Of a stretch of 64,000 nt of DNA, positions 11,580 through 21,935 are shown piece after piece. A program made the translations under genes and the position numbers. The DNA comes from Variovorax paradoxus (lineage in GTDB: Bacteria > Pseudomonadota > Gammaproteobacteria > Burkholderiales > Burkholderiaceae_C), in NCBI RefSeq assembly GCF_902712855.1, contig NZ_LR743507.1, positions 4,884,001 through 4,948,000 of the forward strand, given 5' to 3'. Position 1 is the first letter of the stretch; the number at the start of each line of letters is the position of its first letter. The notes beneath the pieces are model-generated. The model had not been told where the DNA came from, did no database searches, and was given only the letters and a program-made list of their open reading frames with translations.

Positions 11580-13313
11580 ATGGCCGCTGCCGAACTTCCC
11601 GTCAAAGAACCCACGCAGATTGCCCTTCCCGGGCTAGCGCGCGCCCTGGTTTCGGCCGGCAAACTTCCTGCCAAGTCCGCGGAGGACATCTATCAGAAGT
11701 CGCTGAGCGGCCGTACCAGTTTCATCGCCGAACTGACGGGTTCCGGCGCCGTGTCGGCCGCCGATCTTGCGCACACGCTGTCGACAGCCTTCGGCGCCCC
11801 GCTGCTCGATCTCGACGCGATTGACCCGCAGCGCCTACCCAAGGATCTTCTCGACGCCAAGCTGTGCCATGCATACCGCATCGTTGTGCTCAGCAAGCGC
11901 AACAACCGTCTCATTGTTGCGACAGCTGACCCTTCCGACCAGCAGGCGGCAGAGAAGATCAAGTTTGCGTCTCAGATGGGCGTTGACTGGGTCATCGCGG
12001 AGTACGACAAGCTGTCGCGCATGATCGAGGCCACCGCGGCGAGTGCGGCGGAGACCATCAACAGCATCGTCGGCAGCGAGTTCGAGTTCGACGACGTTTC
12101 TGCAGACACCGCGAGCGAATCCAGTGAACAGGCAATCGCGGAAGTCGAAGATGCACCGGTCGTACGCTTCCTGCACAAGATGCTGCTCGACGCGATCAGC
12201 ATGCGGGCCTCGGACATCCACTTCGAGCCTTACGAACACCAGTACCGCGTGCGTTTCCGGATCGACGGAGAACTGCGTGAAATCGCGAGCCCGCCCACGG
12301 TCATCAAGGACAAGCTGGCATCACGCATCAAGGTGATTTCACGTCTCGATATTTCGGAAAAGCGCGTCCCGCAAGACGGCCGCATGAAGCTCAAGATCGG
12401 GCCCGACCGCGTCATCGACTTCCGTGTAAGCACTTTACCGACGTTGTTCGGCGAGAAGATCGTCATTCGTATTCTCGACCCCAGCAGTGCACGCCTGGGC
12501 ATTGACGCGCTGGGCTACGACGCGGACGAAAAGGAGCGGCTGCTTCATGCGATCGGCCGTCCATATGGCATGGTGCTTGTTACCGGCCCAACGGGCTCGG
12601 GCAAGACGGTGTCGCTGTACACCTGCCTGAACCTTCTGAACCAACCGGGCGTGAATATCGCGACGGCGGAAGACCCGTCCGAAATCAACTTGCCCGGCGT
12701 GAACCAGGTCAACGTCAACGAGAAGGCAGGACTGACCTTTGCCGCCGCGCTGCGCGCCTTCCTGCGCCAGGATCCCGACATCATCATGGTCGGCGAAATC
12801 CGCGATCTGGAAACCGCCGACATCTCGATCAAGGCTGCCCAGACCGGTCACCTGGTCCTGTCCACGCTGCACACCAACGACGCCCCCACGACGCTCACGC
12901 GGATGCGCAACATGGGGATCGCACCGTTCAACATCGCATCGAGCGTCATCCTGATCACGGCGCAACGGCTCGCACGGCGCCTGTGCACGACGTGCAAGGC
13001 TCCCACCGACATACCGCGGGAAGCCCTGCTGGAGGCGGGCTTCCAAGAAGAAATGCTCGACGGTAGCTGGAAGCCATATCGCCCGGTCGGCTGCGCAGCA
13101 TGCAGCGGCGGCTACAAGGGCCGCGTCGGCATTTACCAAGTGATGCCGATTTCCGAGGCCATCCAGGAAATCATCCTGCGCGACGGCAGCGCCCTCGACA
13201 TCGCCACGCAATCGGAAGCCGAAGGCGTGCGCTCGCTACGGCAGTCCGGCCTGCGCAAGGTCATGCAAGGCCTCACTTCGCTCGAAGAAGTGGTGGCCTG
13301 CACCAACTTATAA
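11580..13313 (+). CDS. pilB: Type IV pilus assembly ATPase PilB
   Basis: PilB is the cytoplasmic hexameric ATPase that drives pilus extension. The 577-residue protein has an N-terminal GspE/MshEN-type domain (about 1-160), then the secretion ATPase core with Walker A GPTGSGKT at 336-343, the Asp and His boxes ([20 protein letters not shown]) and a zinc-binding CTTC...CAAC tetracysteine near residue 470-510. The ATG at 11580 gives a normal length. pilC and pilD follow in the same direction, and the set forms one operon downstream of the tRNA. Confidence 0.96.
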   Translation: MAAAELPVKEPTQIALPGLARALVSAGKLPAKSAEDIYQKSLSGRTSFIAELTGSGAVSAADLAHTLSTAFGAPLLDLDAIDPQRLPKDLLDAKLCHAYRIVVLSKRNNRLIVATADPSDQQAAEKIKFASQMGVDWVIAEYDKLSRMIEATAASAAETINSIVGSEFEFDDVSADTASESSEQAIAEVEDAPVVRFLHKMLLDAISMRASDIHFEPYEHQYRVRFRIDGELREIASPPTVIKDKLASRIKVISRLDISEKRVPQDGRMKLKIGPDRVIDFRVSTLPTLFGEKIVIRILDPSSARLGIDALGYDADEKERLLHAIGRPYGMVLVTGPTGSGKTVSLYTCLNLLNQPGVNIATAEDPSEINLPGVNQVNVNEKAGLTFAAALRAFLRQDPDIIMVGEIRDLETADISIKAAQTGHLVLSTLHTNDAPTTLTRMRNMGIAPFNIASSVILITAQRLARRLCTTCKAPTDIPREALLEAGFQEEMLDGSWKPYRPVGCAACSGGYKGRVGIYQVMPISEAIQEIILRDGSALDIATQSEAEGVRSLRQSGLRKVMQGLTSLEEVVACTNL

Positions 13314-13340
13314 CGAACACACCGAGAAACCGGAGATCGA

Positions 13341-14570
13341 ATGGCAACAGTGGCATCCAACCGCTCGCGGCCCACGCACAAGGAGTTTGTCTTCGAGTGG
13401 GAGGGCAAGGACCGTAACGGCAAGCTCGTGCGCGGCGAGCTTCGCGCCGCCGGCGAGAACCAGGTGCAGGCCGCCCTACGCCGCCAGGGCGTGCTGGCCT
13501 CGAAGATCAAGAAGCGCCGCACGCGCTCCGGCAAGGCGATCAAACCCAAGGACATCGCCATCTTCACGCGCCAACTCGCGACGATGATGAAGGCCGGCGT
13601 GCCTTTGATGCAGTCCTTCGATATCGTCGGGCGCGGCAATGCGAATGCAAGCGTGGCGAAGTTGCTCAACGACATACGTACCGATGTGGAAACCGGCACT
13701 TCACTGTCAGCCGCTTTCCGAAAGTACCCGAAGTACTTCGACAACCTCTACTGCAACTTGGTGGAAGCGGGTGAAGCGGCCGGTATCCTGGAAGATCTGC
13801 TGGACCGTCTTGCCACGTACATGGAGAAGACCGAAGCGATCAAATCGAAAATCAAGTCGGCCCTCATGTACCCCACGTCCGTCGTTGTCGTGGCGTTCGT
13901 GGTGGTGGCCATCATCATGATCTTCGTGATCCCGGCATTCAAGCAGGTATTCACCTCGTTCGGCGCCGACCTGCCGGCGCCGACCCTGTTCGTGATGGGA
14001 ATGAGCGAATTCTTCGTCTCCTACTGGTGGCTCATCTTCGGTGGGATCGGCGGCGGCGTCTATTTCTTCCTTCAAGCCTGGAAGCGCAATGAACGCTTCC
14101 AGCGAGTGATGGATCGCGTCCTGCTGCGAATCCCGATTTTCGGATCGCTGATCGAAAAGTCCTGCGTTGCGCGCTGGACTCGCACGCTCGCCACCATGTT
14201 CGCTGCGGGCGTGCCGCTGGTCGAAGCCCTCGATTCGGTGGGTGGCGCTTCGGGCAACACCGTCTACGGCGACGCCACTGCGAAGATCCAGCAGGAGGTC
14301 TCCACGGGCACCAGCCTCACCGCGGCAATGACAAATGCCAATCTCTTCCCATCGATGGTGATCCAGATGACCGCCATCGGCGAGGAGTCGGGCTCGATCG
14401 ACCACATGCTGGGAAAGGCGGCCGATTTCTACGAGTCCGAAGTCGACGACATGGTCGCTGGCTTGTCGAGCCTGATGGAACCCATCATCATCGTCTTCCT
14501 GGGCACCATCATCGGCGGCATCGTGGTGTCGATGTACCTGCCCATCTTCAAGCTCGGCCAGGTCGTTTGA
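13341..14570 (+). CDS. pilC: Type IV pilus inner-membrane platform protein PilC
   Basis: PilC is the inner-membrane platform that couples PilB to pilin polymerisation. The 409 residues contain two T2SSF repeats (about 75-200 and 280-400), each with the FTRQLATMMKAGVPL or WTRTLATMFAAGVPL signature, and three long hydrophobic segments including VVVVAFVVVAIIMIFVIPAF. A short basic N-terminal part precedes them. It follows pilB by 27 bases, and its TGA overlaps the pilD ATG by one base. Confidence 0.95.
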   Translation: MATVASNRSRPTHKEFVFEWEGKDRNGKLVRGELRAAGENQVQAALRRQGVLASKIKKRRTRSGKAIKPKDIAIFTRQLATMMKAGVPLMQSFDIVGRGNANASVAKLLNDIRTDVETGTSLSAAFRKYPKYFDNLYCNLVEAGEAAGILEDLLDRLATYMEKTEAIKSKIKSALMYPTSVVVVAFVVVAIIMIFVIPAFKQVFTSFGADLPAPTLFVMGMSEFFVSYWWLIFGGIGGGVYFFLQAWKRNERFQRVMDRVLLRIPIFGSLIEKSCVARWTRTLATMFAAGVPLVEALDSVGGASGNTVYGDATAKIQQEVSTGTSLTAAMTNANLFPSMVIQMTAIGEESGSIDHMLGKAADFYESEVDDMVAGLSSLMEPIIIVFLGTIIGGIVVSMYLPIFKLGQVV

Positions 14571-15535
14571 TGCTCGTTTCGAGGGAGTTCGACACCGCGT
14601 TCGCCGGTGTGCTTGGGCTATTGATCGGCAGTTTCCTCAACGTTGTCATCTATCGCATTCCGGTGATGATGTACCGCGAGTGGCTGGCCGAGGCGGTTGC
14701 CAACCTCATGTCGTCGAAGGACGTGCCCTCGCTGTGGTCGATGGCCTTCGACCCGAAGGTCATGGCGCCTGCAGGCCTCGAAGCCGCAGCGGACAAGGCC
14801 GCCAAAGTGCTCGAGGCACAGCCCCCGTTCGACCTGGCGCGCCCGGCGTCGCGCTGTGGCGCCTGCGGCCACAAGATCCGCTGGTACGAGAACATCCCCG
14901 TGCTGAGCTATGCCGCGCTGCGCGGGCGCTGCGGCGCGTGCAAGACCGCCATCAGCCTGCGCTACCCGCTGGTTGAACTGATCACCGGCGGCCTCTTCGC
15001 GCTTTGCGCCTGGCGCTTCGGCATCACGCCGTCTGGGGCACTGTGGGCAGCGTTCGGCGCTTTGCTGGTCTGCCAGTTCCTGATCGACTTCGACACCCAG
15101 TTCCTGCCCGACTCGCTCAACTACCCTCTGCTCTGGCTGGGGCTGATCGGCGCGGCCATGGGCTGGACCGGCGTTTCCCTGAGTTCGGCGGTATGGGGCG
15201 CCGTGTTCGGCTACCTGAGCCTCTGGCTTGTCTACCATGCCTTCCGCCTCGTCACGGGCAAGGAGGGCATGGGCTACGGAGACTTCAAGCTTCTCGCCGC
15301 ATTGGGCGTCTGGCTCGGCGCCGACTACCTTATCGCAATCATTCTCGTGTCCTCGCTGGTGGGCGCAGTGATCGGCGTCACGCTGCGCGTGGCCGGCAAG
15401 CTGGCGCATCGGGACATCCCCATCGCCTTCGGCCCCTTCCTGGCGGGAGCGGGGTTGATCTGCCTCGTGGCGGGCCCGCAGGTCGTGAAGCAGTGGATTC
15501 CGTTCGCCTTTCCACTGGGCGCACTGATCCATTGA
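14570..15535 (+). CDS. pilD: Prepilin peptidase / N-methyltransferase PilD
   Basis: PilD is an integral membrane aspartic protease that cleaves the prepilin leader and methylates the new N-terminus. The 321-residue protein has the N-terminal GSFLNVVIYRIP motif, two cysteine pairs (CGAC twice) in the cytoplasmic methylase domain and the two catalytic Asp residues, D173 in DFDTQFLPD and D238 in GYGDFK. The ATG overlaps the pilC stop (TGATG); a TTG one codon earlier is ignored. The last gene of pilBCD. Confidence 0.95.
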   Translation: MLVSREFDTAFAGVLGLLIGSFLNVVIYRIPVMMYREWLAEAVANLMSSKDVPSLWSMAFDPKVMAPAGLEAAADKAAKVLEAQPPFDLARPASRCGACGHKIRWYENIPVLSYAALRGRCGACKTAISLRYPLVELITGGLFALCAWRFGITPSGALWAAFGALLVCQFLIDFDTQFLPDSLNYPLLWLGLIGAAMGWTGVSLSSAVWGAVFGYLSLWLVYHAFRLVTGKEGMGYGDFKLLAALGVWLGADYLIAIILVSSLVGAVIGVTLRVAGKLAHRDIPIAFGPFLAGAGLICLVAGPQVVKQWIPFAFPLGALIH

Positions 15536-15543
15536 CGGACATC

Positions 15544-16152
15544 ATGGTGCGACGCATCGGCCTCACGGGCGGCATCGGCAGTGGCAAGAGCACAGTGGCC
15601 GGGCTGCTGGTGCGGCAAGGCGCCGTGCTGGTGGACACCGACGCCATCGCACGCGCGATCGCACAACCTGGCGGCATCGCAGTGCCGGCGCTGGAAGCAT
15701 CCTTCGGCCCTGGCGTGATTGCGCCGGACGGCGGCCTCGATCGCGCTGCGATGCGGCAGATCGTGTTCGCCGACGCCAGCGCCAAGCAGCGCCTCGAAGC
15801 CATCCTCCACCCGTTGATCGGAGAGGAAACCCAGCGACAGGCCGCGGCTGCCGGCAACGATGCGGTGGTCGTCTTCGACGTGCCGCTGCTTGTCGAGTCC
15901 GGCCGCTGGCGTGCCCTCGTGGACCGGGTGTTGGTGGTCGACGCCACCGAGGCGACGCAGCTGCAGCGCGTCGTGGCGCGCTCGGGCTGGGCGCCGGAAG
16001 CGGTCCGGACGGTCATTTCCCAGCAGGCCTCTCGCAAGGCACGACGAGCGGCGGCAGACGCCGTCATCTACAACGACTCTCTTAGCCTGGAGGAACTCGG
16101 TGCCCAGGTGTGGGGTCTCTGGAAACGGTGGGTCGAGCCCGGCACGCGATAA
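15544..16152 (+). CDS. coaE: Dephospho-CoA kinase
   Basis: CoaE phosphorylates dephospho-CoA at the ribose 3' position, the last step of coenzyme A synthesis. The 202-residue cytosolic protein has the P-loop GGIGSGKST at residues 9-17, the DTDAIAR segment and VFDVPLLVESG. It starts eight bases after pilD, as in many Gamma- and Betaproteobacteria, where the run continues with zapD and yacG. Here two O-acetylation genes lie between coaE and zapD. Confidence 0.95.
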   Translation: MVRRIGLTGGIGSGKSTVAGLLVRQGAVLVDTDAIARAIAQPGGIAVPALEASFGPGVIAPDGGLDRAAMRQIVFADASAKQRLEAILHPLIGEETQRQAAAAGNDAVVVFDVPLLVESGRWRALVDRVLVVDATEATQLQRVVARSGWAPEAVRTVISQQASRKARRAAADAVIYNDSLSLEELGAQVWGLWKRWVEPGTR

Positions 16153-16221
16153 TTTGGGGTTGACGCCGCGACGGCTGCACGACGATCACGTCAAACGGCG
16201 CACGCCTCAGCGCCCCTCACG

Positions 16222-17715
16222 ATGCTTTTCAATTCGTATCCCTTCATCTTCGTCTTCTTCCCGCTGGTCCTGATCGGCTTCTTCCTGATCGGCGCACGCA
16301 GTCCCCGGTCGGCGGCGGGTTTCCTGGCTCTTGCCTCCCTTTTCTTCTACGGATGGTGGAGCGTCAAGGCGCTGCCCCTGCTGCTGGGCTCGATCTGCAT
16401 CAACTACTGGTTCGGACTTCGCCTCACGCCGTCCCCCGGCCGTGAGGACAAGCACCGCAAGGCGCTGCTGATCATTGCGCTCGTGATCAACCTCGGCGTG
16501 CTGGCGGTCTTTAAGTACGCCAACTTCTTCCTCGAGAACATCGACGCCGGCCTGGCCGCGGCAGGCTTTGCGCAGATCGACCTCGTGCACATCGTGCTGC
16601 CGATCGGGATCTCGTTCTACACCTTCACGCAGATCGCGTTCCTTGTCGACTGCTGGCAAGGCAAGGTGCACGAGCGCAGCTTCATCCACTACGTGCTGTT
16701 CGTCACGTACTTCCCGCACCTGATCGCCGGGCCCGTGCTGCATCACGCGCAGATGATGCCGCAGTTCAACAGCCCGGCCACCTATCGGGTCAACGCCAAC
16801 AGCGTGGCTCTGGGCCTGGGCATCTTCGTCTTCGGGCTGGCCAAGAAGATGCTGATCGCTGATCCACTGGGCCAGTACGCGGACATGATGTTCAAGGGCG
16901 TCCACGAAGGCGTGCTGCCGTCGCTATATACCGCGTGGTTCGGTGTGCTGGCCTACACGCTCCAGATCTATTTCGACTTCTCGGGTTACTCCGACATGGC
17001 GGTCGGCCTGTCGCTGTGCCTGGGCGTGCAGCTGCCGCTCAACTTCCGCTCGCCCTACAAGTCGACCAACATGATCGAGTTCTGGCGGCGCTGGCACATC
17101 TCGCTGTCGACGTTCCTGCGCGACTACCTCTATGTGCCGCTCGGCGGCAACCGCAAGGGCCCGGCGCGCCGCTACATCAACCTGTTCCTGACGATGCTGC
17201 TCGGTGGCCTGTGGCACGGCGCCGCCTGGACCTTCGTGCTATGGGGCGCGCTGCACGGCGCCTACCTGATGGTCAACCACTTCTGGAACGCCAAGGTCCG
17301 CCGCGGCAGCACGAAAACCACGTGGTACGGCCGCGTCATCGGCTGGTTCATCACCTTCCTGTGCGTGATGATCGCCTGGGTCGTGTTCCGCGCCGACAGC
17401 ATGTCGGCCGCCATCGAGATCTACAAGGGCATGCTGGGCCTGCACGGCGCGCCCGTGTCCGCCTTCGGCGAATTCCGCGTGCCTTTCCGCAAGCCCGAGT
17501 TCTTCCAGACCATCCTCGTGGGCCTGGTGATCTGCCTGGCGCTGCCGCCGACCATCACGCTCGACCGCTGGATCCCGAGCGTCGCGGGCCTCGCCGGCAG
17601 GCCTCGCCTGCAGCGGCTGGCAACCTGGGTCACGGGCCTGGGCTGCATCTATCTTTTTGGCCTGTGCGTGTCGAAGTTCGGCAGCTACAGCCCGTTCCTC
17701 TATTTCCAGTTCTGA
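16222..17715 (+). CDS. MBOAT-family O-acyltransferase (AlgI-like)
   Basis: A 497-residue polytopic inner-membrane protein of the membrane-bound O-acyltransferase family. Members pass acetyl groups across the membrane for O-acetylation of exported polysaccharides, as AlgI does for alginate. Visible family features are the FPHLIAGP segment, FWRRWHISLSTFLRDY and the catalytic-site motif GGLWHGAAWTF with H332. No alginate biosynthesis genes are nearby, so the acceptor is unknown. The downstream SGNH-like protein is its likely periplasmic partner. Together they separate coaE from zapD. Confidence 0.9.
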   Translation: MLFNSYPFIFVFFPLVLIGFFLIGARSPRSAAGFLALASLFFYGWWSVKALPLLLGSICINYWFGLRLTPSPGREDKHRKALLIIALVINLGVLAVFKYANFFLENIDAGLAAAGFAQIDLVHIVLPIGISFYTFTQIAFLVDCWQGKVHERSFIHYVLFVTYFPHLIAGPVLHHAQMMPQFNSPATYRVNANSVALGLGIFVFGLAKKMLIADPLGQYADMMFKGVHEGVLPSLYTAWFGVLAYTLQIYFDFSGYSDMAVGLSLCLGVQLPLNFRSPYKSTNMIEFWRRWHISLSTFLRDYLYVPLGGNRKGPARRYINLFLTMLLGGLWHGAAWTFVLWGALHGAYLMVNHFWNAKVRRGSTKTTWYGRVIGWFITFLCVMIAWVVFRADSMSAAIEIYKGMLGLHGAPVSAFGEFRVPFRKPEFFQTILVGLVICLALPPTITLDRWIPSVAGLAGRPRLQRLATWVTGLGCIYLFGLCVSKFGSYSPFLYFQF

Positions 17716-17722
17716 AATGAAA

Positions 17723-17830
17723 CTCCCCCAGGCTTCGCGCACTTCGTGTCGCTTCTCCTCCCCCCTCGCCGGGGGCGACGCCGGTGGCCCGGCAAAGCCG
17801 GTTCCACGGCGCCCCGCGAACGGAGCGTGC
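17723..17830 (+). repeat. Dispersed intergenic repeat, copy B
   Basis: The copy has the blocks CCCCCAGGCTTCGCGCACTT, CGTGTCGCTTCTCC, CCCCCTCGCCGGGGGCG and GGCCCGGCAAAGCCGGTTCC in the same order as copy A. It lies between the MBOAT gene and its SGNH partner, so it would be transcribed within that operon and could form a hairpin that separates the two messages. Confidence 0.78.
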
Positions 17831-17876
17831 GCGGTTCATGCACTGGACACCATGCGGAGCGCGGTGGAGGGCTGAA

Positions 17877-18911
17877 ATGGAAGACACGAAATCGGCCAGG
17901 ACCTGGCTTCGCATCTTCGCCGCGGGCTACCTGGTGTGCTGCGCGCTCCTGGTGGTCAGCCTCTTCACGCCGATTCCCTACGGCGATCTGACCCGCATCG
18001 GCCGCATTTCGGAGCGCGAGTTCGGCTGGCACACGCCGCCGCCGCCCATTCCCGACGCCGACGTCAAGACCTGGCCGATCAACGAATCCGACGTGCTGGT
18101 GATCGGCGACAGCTTCTCCGTGCGCTACGCATGGCAGGCTTCCCTCGTGGGCGCCGGCTACAAGATGACGACCACCCACTGGGACAACCTGGGTGGCACG
18201 CTGTGCGGGGACTTCTCGAGCTGGCTCGAGAAGTCCGGCTTCAAGGGCAAGGTGGTGATCGTCGAGAGCATCGAGCGCCTGCTCGAGGACCGCATGGAAA
18301 AGTCGGAGGCCTGCAAGACGATGAAGCACGCCTTCAAGCCGACGCCGCCCCCCTTCGAGAACCCGTCGAAGCCGGCGCCAGGCTTCCAGCTCAACTGGGA
18401 CGCCCAGCTGCTGAGCGGCTGGTTCACATACCACAACACCAAGGCCATCCTGCGCTCCGACAGCTGGACCAACACGCCCGAGCGCTGGGGTCCGCTGATC
18501 GATGCGCGCGTCGTACCGGACGGCTGCAAGCAATTCAGCCACCGCGCCTGCGACAAGCTGCTGATGACGGCCGAGGACCGCGTCAACGCCGCGCTGTCGG
18601 CCAAGTCGGCGCGCTACATGAAGAGCTTCGAGAACACTGCGGCACCCTACAAGGTGGTGTGGATGGTGGTGCCCAACAAGAGCACGGTCTATTTGCAACA
18701 AAACCATGCCGACGAGTTCCGGGCCGTGTTCAACCCGCAGAATATCGGGCCGGACCTGTTCGAACTTGCCGAGCAGAACCGCTTCAAGATGATGGATCTC
18801 TTCCCCGCCAACGAGACACACGTCTCGACCCGGGGTTACATTCTTTTCGGTCAGCGTATGCTGGAGGCTGTGCGCCAGGTGCTGCCGCCCCCGGCTGCGA
18901 AATCACAATGA
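17877..18911 (+). CDS. SGNH/AlgX-like periplasmic acetyltransferase partner
   Basis: A 344-residue protein with one N-terminal hydrophobic anchor (about 12-32), so the rest should face the periplasm. The SGNH nucleophile motif is seen as VIGDSFS (D78, S79), and a C-terminal segment ETHVSTRGY supplies the likely catalytic His. This fits the AlgJ/AlgX group that takes acetyl from an MBOAT protein and places it on a polysaccharide. The ATG at 17877 starts just before the anchor; an upstream in-frame start would read through the repeat. The sugar target is unknown. Confidence 0.78.
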   Translation: MEDTKSARTWLRIFAAGYLVCCALLVVSLFTPIPYGDLTRIGRISEREFGWHTPPPPIPDADVKTWPINESDVLVIGDSFSVRYAWQASLVGAGYKMTTTHWDNLGGTLCGDFSSWLEKSGFKGKVVIVESIERLLEDRMEKSEACKTMKHAFKPTPPPFENPSKPAPGFQLNWDAQLLSGWFTYHNTKAILRSDSWTNTPERWGPLIDARVVPDGCKQFSHRACDKLLMTAEDRVNAALSAKSARYMKSFENTAAPYKVVWMVVPNKSTVYLQQNHADEFRAVFNPQNIGPDLFELAEQNRFKMMDLFPANETHVSTRGYILFGQRMLEAVRQVLPPPAAKSQ

Positions 18912-18950
18912 GCGCCATGAGCTCGAACCCGACGTGAAAAACCGATACGC

Positions 18951-19706
18951 GTGATCCTTTACGAGTACCCCTTCAACGAGCGCATCCGCACCTACCTGCG
19001 GCTGGAGCACCTGTTTCGCCGCCTCGGTGAACTGGTGCCCTCCGAATCGCCCCTGTCCCACCACTACGCCCTGATCACGATCTTCGAGATCATGGACGTC
19101 GCCGCGCGCGCCGACCTCAAGGCCGATGTGCTGCGCGATCTCGACAAGCACAAGAACGTCTTCAACAGCTACCGGGGCAATCCGGCCATTGCCGAAGCGG
19201 TGCTCGACCAGGTCGTCGGCCAGCTCGAGCGCAACTTCACCACGCTCAACGGCGTGTCCGGCAAGGCCGGCCAGGCGTTGACGGAGAACGAGTGGCTCAT
19301 GAGCATCCGCAGCCGTGCCGGCATTCCGGGCGGCACCTGCGAATTCGATCTGCCCGCCTACTACGCCTGGCAGCACCGCCCCGCGCCGAACCGCCGCGCC
19401 GACCTCGAGCGGTGGTCGAACACCCTTTCCCCACTGGCTTCGTCAATCTACCTGCTGCTCAAGCTGCTGCGCGATGCCGACGTGCCCTACAAGGTGCTTG
19501 CCAGCCACGGCCAGTTCCAGCAGAACCTGCCACAGGGCCGCAGCTTCCAGCTGCTGCGCCTGCGCATCGACCCCAAGCTGGGGTTGATCCCTGAAATCAG
19601 CGGCAACCGTCTCATGGTGTCCGTGCGCTTGATGCGCCACGACAAGGACGACCGGCTGCATCAAAGCTCGGACGACGCGCCTTTCGAGCTGACCCTCTGC
19701 GCATGA
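18951..19706 (+). CDS. zapD: Cell division protein ZapD
   Basis: ZapD binds FtsZ and bundles its filaments at the division septum. The 251-residue protein begins [20 protein letters not shown], the characteristic start of the family, and is all-helical followed by a beta-rich C-terminal part ([20 protein letters not shown]). It uses a GTG start at 18951. The coaE-zapD-yacG order is conserved in Proteobacteria; its last four bases overlap yacG. Confidence 0.95.
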   Translation: MILYEYPFNERIRTYLRLEHLFRRLGELVPSESPLSHHYALITIFEIMDVAARADLKADVLRDLDKHKNVFNSYRGNPAIAEAVLDQVVGQLERNFTTLNGVSGKAGQALTENEWLMSIRSRAGIPGGTCEFDLPAYYAWQHRPAPNRRADLERWSNTLSPLASSIYLLLKLLRDADVPYKVLASHGQFQQNLPQGRSFQLLRLRIDPKLGLIPEISGNRLMVSVRLMRHDKDDRLHQSSDDAPFELTLCA

Positions 19707-19915
19707 CCATGGTGAACGACAAGGGCGAGCGCATCGTGCGTTGCCCCTCGTGCGGCGGCGACAGCGTCTACGCGCCGAGCAATGCGTACCGGCCGTTCTG
19801 CAGTGCGCGCTGCAAGGGCATCGACCTGGGCGCGTGGGCGAGCGAAGAGTTCCGCATGCCGGCCGAGGCCCCGCCCGACGACGAGCCGTTCGGCGATCCC
19901 AAGACCCACCAATAA
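19703..19915 (+). CDS. yacG: DNA gyrase inhibitor YacG (zinc protein)
   Basis: YacG is a small zinc-binding protein that binds GyrB and inhibits DNA gyrase in E. coli. The 70-residue sequence has the four Cys ligands in CPSC and CSARC arrangements, followed by [12 protein letters not shown], which is diagnostic. An alternative ATG two codons later (19709) cannot be excluded. Its start overlaps the zapD stop by four bases, so the pair is translationally coupled. Confidence 0.93.
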   Translation: MTMVNDKGERIVRCPSCGGDSVYAPSNAYRPFCSARCKGIDLGAWASEEFRMPAEAPPDDEPFGDPKTHQ

Positions 19916-19952
19916 GACGACCATCCGGCGGCCTGTTGCCGGCCTGACGGAC

Positions 19953-21920
19953 TCACTTGCCGCCCGCGTCCTCGTCCAGCAACGCCGGATCCATGTAGCT
20001 CGCGAAGCTGCGCGCATACCGCGGCCGGAGATGGCCGATGTCCTTGTACGCGGGCGAGCCATCGTCGGGCATGCTCCGGATGCACTGACCATCGGCGCAC
20101 AGACTGGCGGACGGCGCTATCACCGCCGCGCCGCTGGCTTCGGCGACCTGCTGCAGCCTCGCGTTGAACTGCGCCTGGTCTTCCGGCATCGGTGCCTTGA
20201 GCTGGCCACTGGCAGCGGTCATGCCACCGAGCCGGCTGCCCTCGATCTGCTGCAGCGGATCGAACGCCATCCCGACAGGGTTGCCCAACACCAGATAGAC
20301 CTTCTTGTGCGCTGACAGGCGCCTGAGCACCTCGCCCAGCGACTTGAGGGACAGGTCGATGCCGTCGCCGCCAATGAACGGGTGTACACCTTTCCTGTCG
20401 TCCAGGAAGTAGTTCACCGTGGGTCCGGCGCCGGTGAAATAGCAGCTCCAGCAGGCGCCGATGACGACCGTATCCACCTCGGGCTTGAGCGCCAGGTCGA
20501 GCACCGCCGCCCGCCGCTCGTCGCAGGACGTGTCCGCGCTGCTGAACAAGCCGGGTATGGGCGGGCATGAGCCCTTGGTCGCGAAATAGGCGGTGCGGGC
20601 CTTCGCGGGCTGCGCGCGGATCAACTCGAGCGCGCGCGGCGCGTACTGCTCGACGTGGCTGTCGCCGATCAGCAGCACGTTGTGCTTTCCGCTGCCGGCG
20701 CGGTAGACGAACTGGCCGCCCAGCGCGGCCTCCTCGAAACCGTCGTAGTAGTTGTCCTCGCGCGTCGCATCGGCCACCGCCTGCAGCGCCTGGCTGTCGT
20801 TGCGTGGCAGCGGCGTGCCCAGGCACACCAGCACCCCGGCCAGCGCCAGCGCTGCGCCGCCACCGGCGAGGCCTCGCAGCATGCCCTGCGAAAGGTGCAA
20901 TTTGACAAATCGCTCGAGGAAGCGGTACGTGGCCCATGCCAGCACGATCGCGGCCACCACCATCGCAATGCGCACCGGCAGCGAAGGCTCCCCGCCCGCG
21001 ACGATGCGCGCATACGAAAGCAGCGGCCAGTGCCAGAGGTACAGCGGATAGCTGATGAGCCCGATCCACACCATGACCCGGTTCGACAGCACGTACTTGT
21101 TCAGCACGCCGTTCGGCCCCGCGGCAATGCAGCTCACCGCGCCCAGCACCGGCAGCAATGCCCACCAGCCCGGAAACGCCTTGGTGCTGCGCGTCACGAA
21201 AAGGCCCAGCACGATCAGCGCCACACCGGCGATGGACTGTGCGTGCTTCAGCATCGGCCGCGAGTCCGACGAAGCGGGCGCCGGCTGCAGGCGCATGACG
21301 GCAAGCAGGCCGCCGGCCATCAGCTCCCACGCGCGCGACAGCGGCGAATAGAACGCCGCCGCGCGGTGCGGCTGCACCGTGAGCACATTGACCAGGAAGG
21401 AAACGATGGCCACCGCCAGCGTCACCCTCAGGATCGGCCAGCGCTTGCGCCAGGCCAGTCCCAGCAGCAGGGGCCAGAAGATGTAGAACTGCTCCTCGAT
21501 GCCCAGCGACCAGAGATGCAGCAACGGCTTCGTCTCGGCGGTGGCGTCGAAGTAGCCCGCTTCGCCGAGGAACACCAGGTTGGCGAAGAACGCCGCGCCG
21601 CCCGTGGTCTGCTTGCCGAGCTGCGAGAACTCGCCTGGCAGCAGCACATACCAGCCGAAGGCCAGCGTTGCGAGCAGCACCAGCACCAGCGCCGGAAAGA
21701 TGCGGCGGATGCGCCGCGCATAGAAGTCGCGGTAGGTGAAGTCGCCCGCCGCGAGGCTCTGCCGAAGGATGGTCGTGATCAGGAAGCCCGAGATCACGAA
21801 GAAGATGTCGACGCCGATGAAGCCGCCGGGAAGCAGGCTCGGGAACGCGTGGTAGACCAGCACGGAGCCCACTGCGATGGCGCGCAGTCCGTCGATGTCC
21901 GGGCGGTACTTGGGATGCAT
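19953..21920 (-). CDS. Acyltransferase-3 / SGNH fusion (OafA-type O-acetylase), paralogue 1
   Basis: A 655-residue membrane enzyme: an N-terminal acyltransferase-3 domain with about ten membrane helices (YRPDIDGLRAIAV with the conserved acidic residues; ISYPLYLWHWPLL) and a C-terminal periplasmic SGNH domain with IGDSHVEQY and a C-terminal DIGHLRPRY (catalytic Asp/His). Relatives O-acetylate lipopolysaccharide O-antigen or other glycans. It is closely similar along its whole length to the gene that follows (21936-23903), lying 15 bases downstream of it in transcription order. No glycan synthesis genes are adjacent. Confidence 0.9.
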   Translation of the reverse strand: MHPKYRPDIDGLRAIAVGSVLVYHAFPSLLPGGFIGVDIFFVISGFLITTILRQSLAAGDFTYRDFYARRIRRIFPALVLVLLATLAFGWYVLLPGEFSQLGKQTTGGAAFFANLVFLGEAGYFDATAETKPLLHLWSLGIEEQFYIFWPLLLGLAWRKRWPILRVTLAVAIVSFLVNVLTVQPHRAAAFYSPLSRAWELMAGGLLAVMRLQPAPASSDSRPMLKHAQSIAGVALIVLGLFVTRSTKAFPGWWALLPVLGAVSCIAAGPNGVLNKYVLSNRVMVWIGLISYPLYLWHWPLLSYARIVAGGEPSLPVRIAMVVAAIVLAWATYRFLERFVKLHLSQGMLRGLAGGGAALALAGVLVCLGTPLPRNDSQALQAVADATREDNYYDGFEEAALGGQFVYRAGSGKHNVLLIGDSHVEQYAPRALELIRAQPAKARTAYFATKGSCPPIPGLFSSADTSCDERRAAVLDLALKPEVDTVVIGACWSCYFTGAGPTVNYFLDDRKGVHPFIGGDGIDLSLKSLGEVLRRLSAHKKVYLVLGNPVGMAFDPLQQIEGSRLGGMTAASGQLKAPMPEDQAQFNARLQQVAEASGAAVIAPSASLCADGQCIRSMPDDGSPAYKDIGHLRPRYARSFASYMDPALLDEDAGGK

Positions 21921-21935
21921 CGGTCGCGAGCGCGT

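Noticed and set aside
16222..18911. An alginate biosynthesis locus
   Set aside because: Only the MBOAT and SGNH acetylation proteins are present; no alg polymerase, epimerase or export genes are nearby.
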